This document shows positions 33,935 through 41,109 of a DNA stretch of 64,000 nucleotides, piece after piece; within the stretch, counting starts at the first letter, position 1, and each line of letters starts with the position of its first letter. The stretch comes from Streptomyces camelliae (GTDB lineage: Bacteria; Actinomycetota; Actinomycetes; Streptomycetales; Streptomycetaceae). The stretch spans positions 2,418,001 through 2,482,000 of the forward strand of contig NZ_CP115300.1 in assembly GCF_027625935.1 (NCBI RefSeq), written 5' to 3'. A program made the position numbers and the translations under genes. Under the pieces are notes generated by a model. That model was not told where the DNA came from and made no database searches. It saw only the letters and a list, made by a program, of their open reading frames with translations.

Positions 33935-34622
33935 GCGTCGCGGCGGACCCGCTGGGCGTCGGGGTCGGGGTGGCCGGGGACTGGCTCGGCCGCCCGCTCG
34001 GGGAGTCGCCGGGCACCGGCGCCGTGCTGTGCGTCGCGGCACCGCCGGAACCCGGTGTGTGCTCGTGGGACGGCGTGTCCGAGGGGGCCGGTGCCTCGTC
34101 GGTCCGGGAAGGCGTGCCGGACGTCGAGGAGGACGCGCCCCGTCCGGAAACGGCGTCGCTGACCGTCGTACCCGCACCGCCGCTGAAGCTGCTGCCGGAG
34201 ACCAGTTCGTACGTCGTGATGCCGGCCATCGTGACGCCGAAGACCAGCGCGGCCGCGACGACCGGCCGCCGCCAACTCTTTTTCACACGCGCGCGGTAGA
34301 CGGTCCCCGCGGTGAACTCCCCCGGAGCCGGTGCCACTTGCTCCCTGGGACGGGCCGCGACCGTCGCCTCCCGCAACTGCTCCCCGGTCCGCTTGAAGAA
34401 GTGCTGGAACAGCGAACCGCCACAGGTGGCGACGACGCTGACGATTCCCGCGCCGAGGATCGTGCCGTACACCCCGAAGTACGACGCCAGTTTGGCCGCC
34501 ACGACCGCCGCCAGGGCACTGCCCGCGACCTGGGGCACGCTCAGGTCGATCCGCTTGCGACCTGCATCGGGCGTCTCACGCATACCCGGAACTTGCCTGC
34601 CTTTCCCGTACTTGATCGACAT
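33858..34622 (-). CDS. Membrane protein with long Pro/Ser/Thr-rich extracellular tail
   Basis: 254 aa from ATG 34622; GTG/TTG starts upstream and ATG 34583 are alternatives, since no start has a strong ribosome site. Two membrane segments: SALAAVVAAKLASYFGVYGTILGAGIVSVVATCGG (about 33-68, likely a hairpin) and VVAAALVFGVTMAGITTYELV (about 120-140). The last 110 residues are low-complexity Ser/Thr/Pro/Gly, as in cell-wall-spanning tails. Its 3' end overlaps the convergent flavoenzyme gene by 77 bases. Function unknown. Confidence 0.7.
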   Translation of the reverse strand: MSIKYGKGRQVPGMRETPDAGRKRIDLSVPQVAGSALAAVVAAKLASYFGVYGTILGAGIVSVVATCGGSLFQHFFKRTGEQLREATVAARPREQVAPAPGEFTAGTVYRARVKKSWRRPVVAAALVFGVTMAGITTYELVSGSSFSGGAGTTVSDAVSGRGASSSTSGTPSRTDEAPAPSDTPSHEHTPGSGGAATHSTAPVPGDSPSGRPSQSPATPTPTPSGSAATPTPPEPSARSRSGTADPGQAGPSAQ

Positions 34623-35062
34623 TGACCAGCCGACCACACGAGAAGGGACGTACAACAGAAACCATTAGTTCCGTTTCTGGGGATTGCGTGAAGTTCGCCA
34701 CGTTCATGATCAGCAGAACCGCTTGCCGGGCCCCAAGTCGCGGCCCTTGCCAGAAGTTGGGCGGCGCGCCCATCCACGCACATGGTCCAAATGGAGTACT
34801 GTTGCGAGCCCTGGGCCCGGTCTCCTACCAGGGTGTCCGGGGCCTTGCAGGACCGCCGGGAGGGGGCTAGTTGCACAGGGTGACGGAGTTGGTCACTTAG
34901 CGTTGCGAACAGGTAACCGTGCCATAACGGCGGCCCAGGGCCCGTGCCCGACACGCCGGGCAACTCGGCAAGGTTGTGGCAGGCTGCACCCGGGCAGGCC
35001 ACACTCGACTAGCGGAAGCAGCGACGCACGTGACGTCGGCAGGCACCACCCGGGAGGTCCCC
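34623..35062. other. 440-base divergent regulatory region upstream of sepH
   Basis: No gene. An inverted repeat CAGAAAC-N10-GTTTCTG lies at 34656-34679, just upstream of the membrane-protein start. A looser GTGAC-N7-GTCAC lies near 34,880-34,897. A short stem is formed around CCCGGTCTCCTACCAGGGTG near 34,817. The sepH promoter lies in the right half. Confidence 0.5.
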
Positions 35063-36103
35063 ATGCCCGAACTGCGTGTCGTGGCCGTCTCGAATGACGG
35101 CACACGGCTGGTGCTCAAAGCTGCCGACGCGACGGAGTACACCCTTCCGATCGACGAACGGCTCCGCGCCGCCGTGCGCGGCGACCGGCCCCGCCTCGGC
35201 CAGATCGAGATCGAGGTCGAGAGCCATCTGCGCCCGCGTGACATCCAGGCGCGGATACGCGCGGGTGCCACTGCGGAAGAGGTCGCGCAGCTCGCCGGCA
35301 TCCCCGTCGACCGGGTCCGCCGCTTCGAGGGTCCCGTGCTGGCCGAGCGCGCCTTCATGGCCGAGCGCGCCCGCAAGACCCCGGTCCGCCGCCCCGGCGA
35401 GAACTCCGGCCCGCTGCTCGGCGAGGCCGTCCAGGAGCGGCTGTTGCTGCGCGGCGCCGAGAAGGACACCGTGCAGTGGGACTCCTGGCGCCGCGACGAC
35501 GGCACCTGGGAGGTGCTTCTCGTCTACCGGGTCGCGGGCGAACCGCACTCGGCGAGCTGGACGTACGACCCGCCCCGGCGGCTCGTGCAGGCCGTGGACG
35601 CCGAGGCACGCTCGCTGATCGGCGAGTCCGACGATCTCGCCGTGCCCGAGCCGAGCTTCCCGTTCGTCCCACGCATCGCCCGGCTGCCGCGCGAGCGTTC
35701 GATGGACCGCGCCCTCGACCGCGGTGAGCGCGAGCGGCCGAGCCTGCCCGCACAGCCGTCCGAGCCGCCCGAGGAGACGACGAGCGAACGCGACTCGCTC
35801 ACCAGCCTCCTGGAGGCCGTGCCGAGCTTCCGCGGCGACCTGGTGGTCCCGGAGCGCCCGGCGGAGGCCGTGGAAGAGCCCGTCGACGAACCGGCGGCCG
35901 AGGAGCCGCCGGCACCCGCCGCCTCGGCCGGTTCGGCCTACGCGGACGTCCTCATGCCCCGTTCCGTCGGCAGCCACCGCGACCGGCTCATCGGTGCCAC
36001 CGACCGCCAGGCCGAGGCCGACGGCGTCCGTCCCGGCCGCCGCGCCGCCGTCCCGAGCTGGGACGAGATCGTGTTCGGCACGCGCCGCAAGAAACAGGAG
36101 TAA
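35063..36103 (+). CDS. sepH: SepH, activator of FtsZ assembly
   Basis: 346 aa from ATG 35063 with GGGAGG 6 bases upstream; an in-frame 29-codon extension was rejected. In Streptomyces, SepH binds FtsZ through its N-terminal DUF3071 domain and promotes septation during sporulation. Visible: MPELRVVAVSNDGTRLVL start, a helix-turn-helix at about 80-110 (ARIRAGATAEEVAQLAGI, VDRVRRFEG), and RRDDGTWEVLLVYRVAG. A long disordered linker (210-320) and the conserved C-terminal WDEIVFGTRRKK follow. It stands alone with its own terminator. Confidence 0.92.
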   Translation: MPELRVVAVSNDGTRLVLKAADATEYTLPIDERLRAAVRGDRPRLGQIEIEVESHLRPRDIQARIRAGATAEEVAQLAGIPVDRVRRFEGPVLAERAFMAERARKTPVRRPGENSGPLLGEAVQERLLLRGAEKDTVQWDSWRRDDGTWEVLLVYRVAGEPHSASWTYDPPRRLVQAVDAEARSLIGESDDLAVPEPSFPFVPRIARLPRERSMDRALDRGERERPSLPAQPSEPPEETTSERDSLTSLLEAVPSFRGDLVVPERPAEAVEEPVDEPAAEEPPAPAASAGSAYADVLMPRSVGSHRDRLIGATDRQAEADGVRPGRRAAVPSWDEIVFGTRRKKQE

Positions 36104-36123
36104 CCAGCCGTCCGGAAATGGAC

Positions 36124-36151
36124 AGCGGGGGCACGCGTGCGTGCCCCCGCT
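36124..36151 (+). terminator. Terminator after sepH
   Basis: Perfect 13-bp stem AGCGGGGGCACGC / GCGTGCCCCCGCT with a 2-base loop, followed by TTCC. It also serves the convergent sulfurtransferase gene, whose stop lies 12 bases away. Confidence 0.8.
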
Positions 36152-36162
36152 TCCGGCTGTCG

Positions 36163-37014
36163 TTACTGCGGGTCCGCCCCCACCGCCACCGGGCGGTCCG
36201 GGTCGGCGGACCACTCGGACCAGGAGCCGACGTACAGGGCCGCCGGGATGCCCGCCACGGCCAGCGCGAGGACCTCGTGGGCGGCGGAGACGCCCGAGCC
36301 GCAGTACACGCCCACCTCGGCGTCCGCCGCGACACCCAGGGCCTTGAACCGGTCACGCAGTTCGGCCGCGGGCAGGAAGCGGCCGTCGGGGCCCACGTTC
36401 TCCGTCGTCGGCGCCGACACCGCGCCCGGAATGTGCCCGCCGACCCGGTCGATCGGCTCCACCTCGCCCCGGTACCGCTCCCCCGCGCGCGCGTCCAGCA
36501 GCACGCCCGTACGAGCCAGGACGGCGGCCGCGTCCGCGTCCAGCAGTCCGCCTGCGGCCGGCTCCGGCCGGAAGTCGCCCTCCGCCGGATCCGGGGTCTG
36601 CGTGGACAGTTCGCCCTCCCAGGACGGCAACCCGCCGTCGAGGACCCGCACGTCCGGGTGACCCGTCCAGCGCAGCAGCCACCACGCGCGCGCGGCGGCC
36701 CAGCCCTGGCCACCGTCGTACACGACGACCGGCCGCCCCGCCGACACACCCGCACGGCGCATCGCGGCGCCGAACTCCTCGATGTCCGGCAGCGGATGAC
36801 GGCCGCTCTCCCCGGGCTCCGAGGCGAGCTCCCGGTCCAGGTCGACGAAGACCGCGCCGGGGATGTGCCCGGCGGCGTACTCGGCCCGCCCGTCGAAGGC
36901 CGGCGCGCCGGCCGCCTTCGCCAGGCTCAGCTGCCAGCGCACGTCCAGCAGCACCGGCGGGCGGTCGCCGGTCAGTTCGTGTGCGAGATCGGTTGCGGTG
37001 ATGATGGCGTTCAT
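36163..37014 (-). CDS. Sulfurtransferase with two rhodanese domains
   Basis: 283 aa from ATG 37014; ATG 37023 and a GTG at 37044 are also possible. Two rhodanese domains: the N-terminal one (about 5-130) is inactive, with ASP/Gly at the active-site loop (VVYDGGQGWAAARA). The C-terminal one (about 150-275) has the nucleophile in VYCGSGVSAAHEV. The CGSGVS loop is typical of 3-mercaptopyruvate sulfurtransferase (SseA), which moves sulfane sulfur to cyanide or thiols. Monocistronic; a GCTCGATC/GATCGAGC inverted repeat lies upstream. Confidence 0.88.
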   Translation of the reverse strand: MNAIITATDLAHELTGDRPPVLLDVRWQLSLAKAAGAPAFDGRAEYAAGHIPGAVFVDLDRELASEPGESGRHPLPDIEEFGAAMRRAGVSAGRPVVVYDGGQGWAAARAWWLLRWTGHPDVRVLDGGLPSWEGELSTQTPDPAEGDFRPEPAAGGLLDADAAAVLARTGVLLDARAGERYRGEVEPIDRVGGHIPGAVSAPTTENVGPDGRFLPAAELRDRFKALGVAADAEVGVYCGSGVSAAHEVLALAVAGIPAALYVGSWSEWSADPDRPVAVGADPQ

Positions 37015-37343
37015 GGCGTCCATGCATACGCCAGGGGTGGCCACGGCGTCCAGGTCCGGCTACTCTGCTCGGCCGGACACGCTCGATCACCAAGCGTAGG
37101 GGATCGAGCACGTGCTGTACCGCCGACGGACACCCACCGGCCACCGCAAGGCAGCGCCGAAAGTCGGCAGAACGGGCATCCTCCCGGAGGTGTCGCCGAG
37201 CGGCGGCGCGGTATGGCCCGCCGTGGCGTGGAGGATGCGGGCACCGGCACGGGCGTACCCGCCGCGCCGGCGTGGACACCCCTCCCCGGCGGGGGAGCGG
37301 AAGCGACACGGCCACCGTGAGGGGGCCGGGGAGAGAGTGATCG
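37015..37343. other. 329-base divergent gap, inverted repeat near 37,081-37,109
   Basis: Contains GCTCGATC-N13-GATCGAGC (8-bp perfect inverted repeat), a candidate operator for the sulfurtransferase or the VOC gene. The rest is GC-rich without a supportable gene. Confidence 0.5.
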
Positions 37344-38135
37344 ATGACGGAGGCACGGGAGTCGGCCGGTCCGCGCGCGCGGCGCGCGCCCGGCACGCCC
37401 TGCTGGGTGAGTCTGATGGCGCACGGGCTGACCGCCACCGAGGAGTTCTACGGCGAGCTGTTCGGCTGGGAGTTCCGGCCGGGCCCACAGCAGCTCGGCC
37501 CGTATGTGCGGGCACTGCTCGACGGGCACGAGGTGGCCGGTATGGGCCAGCTGCCGCCGGACCGCCGGCTGCCGATCGCCTGGACGCCGTACTTCGCCTC
37601 GGACGATGTGGACGGTACGGCGGACACGGTGCGGGAGTGCGGCGGCACGGTGGCGGTCGGCCCGCTGGACGCCGCCGAGGCCGGGCGGATGGCCATCGCC
37701 GCCGACCCCTCCGGGGCGGTGTTCGGGATCTGGCAGGGCTCGGCGCGCCTCGGCACCGCGATCACCGGTGTGCCCGGGACGCCGGCCTGGAACGAGCTGG
37801 TGACGTTCGAGACGGAGAGCGTCGCCAAGTTCTACACGACCGTGTTCGGCTACGAGGCGGAGCCGGTGGTGTCCGCCGACTTCGACTACGTGACCCTGCA
37901 CCTCGACGGCCGTCCGGTCGCCGGGCTGCACGGCGTGGGCCACGGCCTGCCCCGGGACCGGGGGCCGCACTGGCAGACGTACTTCGAGGTCGCCGACGCC
38001 GAGCTGACGCTGCGCCAGGTGACGGAGCTGGGCGGCCGGGTCGTCCGGCAGGCGCACGACAGCCCGCACGGGCGCGTGGCGACGGTGGCGGACCCGGAGG
38101 GCGCGGAGTTCTCGGTGCTCCAGGACCCGCACTGA
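37344..38135 (+). CDS. VOC (glyoxalase-like) family protein
   Basis: 263 aa from ATG 37344 with GGGGAGAG upstream. Two tandem VOC domains of about 115 residues: residues 18-130 (WVSLMAHGLTATEEFYGELFGWEF ... ADPSGAVFGIWQ) and 145-260 (NELVTFETESVAKFYTTVFGYEA ... VADPEGAEFSVLQD). This layout is shared with mycobacterial CFP30B. Metal-binding acids at strand ends are only partly kept, so catalytic activity is uncertain. Function unknown; often induced by stress in relatives. Confidence 0.82.
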   Translation: MTEARESAGPRARRAPGTPCWVSLMAHGLTATEEFYGELFGWEFRPGPQQLGPYVRALLDGHEVAGMGQLPPDRRLPIAWTPYFASDDVDGTADTVRECGGTVAVGPLDAAEAGRMAIAADPSGAVFGIWQGSARLGTAITGVPGTPAWNELVTFETESVAKFYTTVFGYEAEPVVSADFDYVTLHLDGRPVAGLHGVGHGLPRDRGPHWQTYFEVADAELTLRQVTELGGRVVRQAHDSPHGRVATVADPEGAEFSVLQDPH

Positions 38136-38199
38136 GCGCTGGGATTCAGTTGGCCGTGGAAATTCGGCCGGCTCCGGGGCTTCAGCCGACTCTGGGGCT

Positions 38200-38850
38200 T
38201 CAGCCGGCCGAGACCGGCAGGACGTCCGGGGACAGGGCCGCCGCGCGGGCCGACGCGGCGGTCATCCGGCGCCGGTGGTGGCGGCGGCACAGCACCTCGT
38301 AGCCGACCTCTCCGGTGGACTGGTCGACGTCGCCGACGACGACCTGGGCGCCCTCGACCACCATCTCGCCGCCGACCGTGCGGGCGTTGTGCGTGGCGCG
38401 GGCGCCGCACCAGCACAGCGCCTCCACCTGGAGCACCTCGATGCGGTCGGCCAGCTCGACCAGCCGCTGGGAGCCGGGGAAGAGCTTGGAGCGGAAGTCC
38501 GTGGTGATCCCGAAGGCGTACACGTCCAGGCCGAGATCGTCCACCACGCGCGCGAGCTGGTCGATCTGCTCGGGCGCGAGGAACTGCGCCTCGTCCGCGA
38601 TCACATAGTCGGCCCGGCGACCCTGGGAGAGGTGCTCCACGAGGGAGGCGTACAGATCCTGGTCGTCCGCGACCTCCACGGCGTCGGTGACCAGGCCGAG
38701 CCGCGAGGACAGCTTGCCCTCGCCCGCGCGGTCGTTCCGGGTGAAGATCATCCCGACGAGGCCCCGCGCGGAGCGGTTGTGCTCGATCTGCAGAGCCAGC
38801 GTCGACTTCCCGCAGTCCATCGTTCCGGAGAAGAACACCAGCTCGGGCAT
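38200..38850 (-). CDS. tdk: Thymidine kinase
   Basis: 216 aa from ATG 38850 (the longer frame overlaps the phosphatase gene). Phosphorylates thymidine for salvage. Walker A GTMDCGKST (9-17), lid/acceptor region FTRNDRAGEGKLSSRLG, DEAQFL Walker B with the catalytic Glu/Asp, and LCWCGARATHN ... VLCRRHHR, four ligands of the structural zinc. Last gene of a five-gene minus-strand operon starting with the acetyltransferase at 44,082; 43-base gap to the phosphatase gene. Confidence 0.93.
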   Translation of the reverse strand: MPELVFFSGTMDCGKSTLALQIEHNRSARGLVGMIFTRNDRAGEGKLSSRLGLVTDAVEVADDQDLYASLVEHLSQGRRADYVIADEAQFLAPEQIDQLARVVDDLGLDVYAFGITTDFRSKLFPGSQRLVELADRIEVLQVEALCWCGARATHNARTVGGEMVVEGAQVVVGDVDQSTGEVGYEVLCRRHHRRRMTAASARAAALSPDVLPVSAG

Positions 38851-38893
38851 GAGGAGTTGAGCACCTTTCGGCGAAGAGTCGGGACAGCGGGCT

Positions 38894-40087
38894 TCAGGAG
38901 CGTACTTCGAGCAGCGGGACAAGCTGCTCGGCGGGAGTCATCGAGCCGTGGTTGCCGACGAGCGCCGACTCCTTGGGCTCCCGCTCGGTGGCGATGATCA
39001 GGACGTCGTCGTGCGCGGCCGCGATCACGTCCCCGAGCCTGGCGTACACCCGCTCGTCGACGTGCGGCCCGAACCAGCCCGCCGCGATCGCCTCGTCCCG
39101 CGAGGCCACCCAGAACTGCTCGCCGAGCACCTCGCGCCAGCAGGTCAGTACGTCGTTCTCGGCGCCCGGCACCGCGTACACGTGCCGCGCACGGCCCTCG
39201 CCGCCGAGCAGGGCGACCCCGGCCCGCAGCTCCCAGTCCGTGTCGAAGTCGATGCGGTGCTCGTCGTCGAACGGCACGTCGACCATGCCGTGGTCGGCGG
39301 TGACGTAGAGCGCGCTGCGCGGGGGCAGTTGCTCGGCGAGGCGCTGCGCGAGCCGGTCGACGTACATCAGCTGGCCGCGCCAGGTGTCGGAGGCGACGCC
39401 GTAGCGGTGCCCGGAGCCGTCCAGCTCGGAGTAGTACGTGTAGACCAGCGAGCGGTCCCCGGCGGCCAGTTGCTCGGCGGCGACGTCCATGCGCTCCTCG
39501 CCGGTCAGCCGGCCGTGGAAGGTGCCGCCGCTGAGCGCGATCTTGGTGAGCGGGGTGTGCTGGAAGGCCGGCGAGGACACCTGGGCGGAGTGCACCCCGG
39601 CCTCGTGGGCCAGCTGGAAGACGGTGGGGTACGGCTGCCAGGGGCGCGGGTCGGTGTACGGCTGGAAGCGGAGCTGGTTCATCAGCGCGCCGGTGTCCGG
39701 GTTGCGCACGGTGTAGCCGGGCAGGCCGTGGGCGCCGGGCGGCAGGCCGGTGCCGACGGAGGCGAGGGAGGTTGCTGTGGTCGCCGGGTAGCCGGCGGTG
39801 AGCGGACGGCCGGTGCCGCCGCGCGAGCTGCCGAGCAGCGAGGTCAGGAAGGGGGCCTCGTCGGGGTGGGCCCTCAGCTGCTCCCAGCCGAGCCCGTCGA
39901 CCAGGAAGACACAGACCCGGTCGGCCGCGGTCAGTTCCGGAATCGTGGCGGTCAGGCCGGGTACGCCCATCCCTGCGGCCAGGGTGGGCAGCAGGTCGGC
40001 GAGGGAGCCGGTGCCGTACTCGGGCAGCGGGGCGGTGCCGAGGGCGAGGGGCTCCGGGTGGTCCCAGGCGGAGGAGAGTTGGGTCAT
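38894..40087 (-). CDS. Alkaline-phosphatase-superfamily phosphodiesterase
   Basis: 397 aa. Type I phosphodiesterase/nucleotide pyrophosphatase fold: VCVFLVDGLGWEQL (first metal Asp), TAGYPATTATSLASVGTGLPPGAHG with the Thr nucleophile, YYSELDGSGHRYG (metal Asp/His), VTADHGMVDVP (metal Asp/His) and the late His in VGNHGSMTP. Likely hydrolyses phosphodiesters or phosphonates; the substrate is not evident. ATGA overlap with the DUF5998 gene upstream. Confidence 0.88.
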   Translation of the reverse strand: MTQLSSAWDHPEPLALGTAPLPEYGTGSLADLLPTLAAGMGVPGLTATIPELTAADRVCVFLVDGLGWEQLRAHPDEAPFLTSLLGSSRGGTGRPLTAGYPATTATSLASVGTGLPPGAHGLPGYTVRNPDTGALMNQLRFQPYTDPRPWQPYPTVFQLAHEAGVHSAQVSSPAFQHTPLTKIALSGGTFHGRLTGEERMDVAAEQLAAGDRSLVYTYYSELDGSGHRYGVASDTWRGQLMYVDRLAQRLAEQLPPRSALYVTADHGMVDVPFDDEHRIDFDTDWELRAGVALLGGEGRARHVYAVPGAENDVLTCWREVLGEQFWVASRDEAIAAGWFGPHVDERVYARLGDVIAAAHDDVLIIATEREPKESALVGNHGSMTPAEQLVPLLEVRS

Positions 40088-40674
40088 CAGCGCGTGATGT
40101 CCGCGGTCGCCTCCGAGATGGACTGCGCGAAGGCGAGCGCCTGGCGCACCGTCTCCGGGCCGTCCCCGGCCTCGCTGACGCGCAGGCTGAGGTCGTCCGC
40201 CGTGGAGCTGCCCGTGTAGCCGTGGTCGGCGTCGCAGTTGGGGTCGCCGCAGGCGGCGGGCTCCAGGTCGATGCGGCTGACCGCGCCCCAGCCGATGGTC
40301 AGCACGACCTCGCGGGGCAGGGTGCCCGGCGCGTACTGCTCGGGGTTCGCCACGACCCGGCTGACCACGACCGAGGAGATCCGGCCGAGCTTCACGGACT
40401 CGGTGGAGGTGGTCGCGTACGGCGTCGGGGAGGTGCTGTCGGCGGCCTGCTCGTCGGTGTGGCTGACGATGAAGCGGTTGCCGGTGAGGACCAGGACGGT
40501 CACATGCCGGCGCACCTCGTTCTGGTCGAACGTGGTCTCCTGGTGGACCAGGTACGACCGGATCGGCTCGCCGCCCACGGCGGCCTCCACCGCCTCGGCC
40601 ACGAGGGCCGGGTAGTAGCCGCTGCGCTCGATCGCCGCGCGCAGCCCCTGGGTCGTCGTACTGGTCTTGGCCAT
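40087..40674 (-). CDS. DUF5998 family protein
   Basis: 195 aa from ATG 40674 (MAKTSTTTQGLRAAIERSGYY); the extension to 40767 runs into the upstream gene. Beta-rich core: VTVLVLTGNRFIVSHTDE, SVKLGRISSVVVSRVV and REVVLTIGWGAVSRIDLEP. A cysteine pair CGDPNCDADHG could bind metal. Conserved in actinobacteria next to a nucleotide pyrophosphatase-like gene. Function unknown. Confidence 0.82.
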   Translation of the reverse strand: MAKTSTTTQGLRAAIERSGYYPALVAEAVEAAVGGEPIRSYLVHQETTFDQNEVRRHVTVLVLTGNRFIVSHTDEQAADSTSPTPYATTSTESVKLGRISSVVVSRVVANPEQYAPGTLPREVVLTIGWGAVSRIDLEPAACGDPNCDADHGYTGSSTADDLSLRVSEAGDGPETVRQALAFAQSISEATADITR

Positions 40675-40684
40675 GGCGTCCATC

Positions 40685-41098
40685 CTAATCCGTGGGCAGG
40701 GGCGCTCCGGGCCAGTCGGCAGGACCGGGGGCGGGCCGTTCACGCGCGCGTGGGTGCCTGTGGACAAGCCCCGGCAGGATGTCCAGCCCCTCCGCGGCCA
40801 CCAGGCACGAGACCGGTGCGGGCCCGCCGGCGTCCGCCTCGAAGGCCACCACGACGGGCGGCGTCTCGCCGAGCGCTCGCCGCAGCCGGGCCGTCTCCTC
40901 GGCGGTGGGCTCGCGGAAGACGGGGTCCTGGAAGGCGGAGGGGCACGCGACGAAGCCCGGGGCGGTGAAGACGACCTCCAGGCCGTGGTGGTACGTGAGG
41001 TCGTGGCCGGCGGCCAGCCGCAGGTGCCCGCCGTCCCAGACGATCACTTCCCAGTCCCACCAGCTGCCCTCGGGCAGGTGCCGGCCGGCGATCTCCAT
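40685..41098 (-). CDS. Conserved hypothetical protein
   Basis: 137 aa from ATG 41098 with GGAG 4 bases upstream. Beta-strand rich: WWDWEVIVWDGGHLRLAAGHDLTYHHGLEVVF. A Pro/Arg-rich tail follows. No known domain was recognised. It lies 11 bases from the acetyltransferase stop and 10 bases from the DUF5998 start, so it is an operon member and probably has a role linked to one of them. Confidence 0.75.
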   Translation of the reverse strand: MEIAGRHLPEGSWWDWEVIVWDGGHLRLAAGHDLTYHHGLEVVFTAPGFVACPSAFQDPVFREPTAEETARLRRALGETPPVVVAFEADAGGPAPVSCLVAAEGLDILPGLVHRHPRARERPAPGPADWPGAPLPTD

Positions 41099-41109
41099 GG
41101 GCTCCTGCT

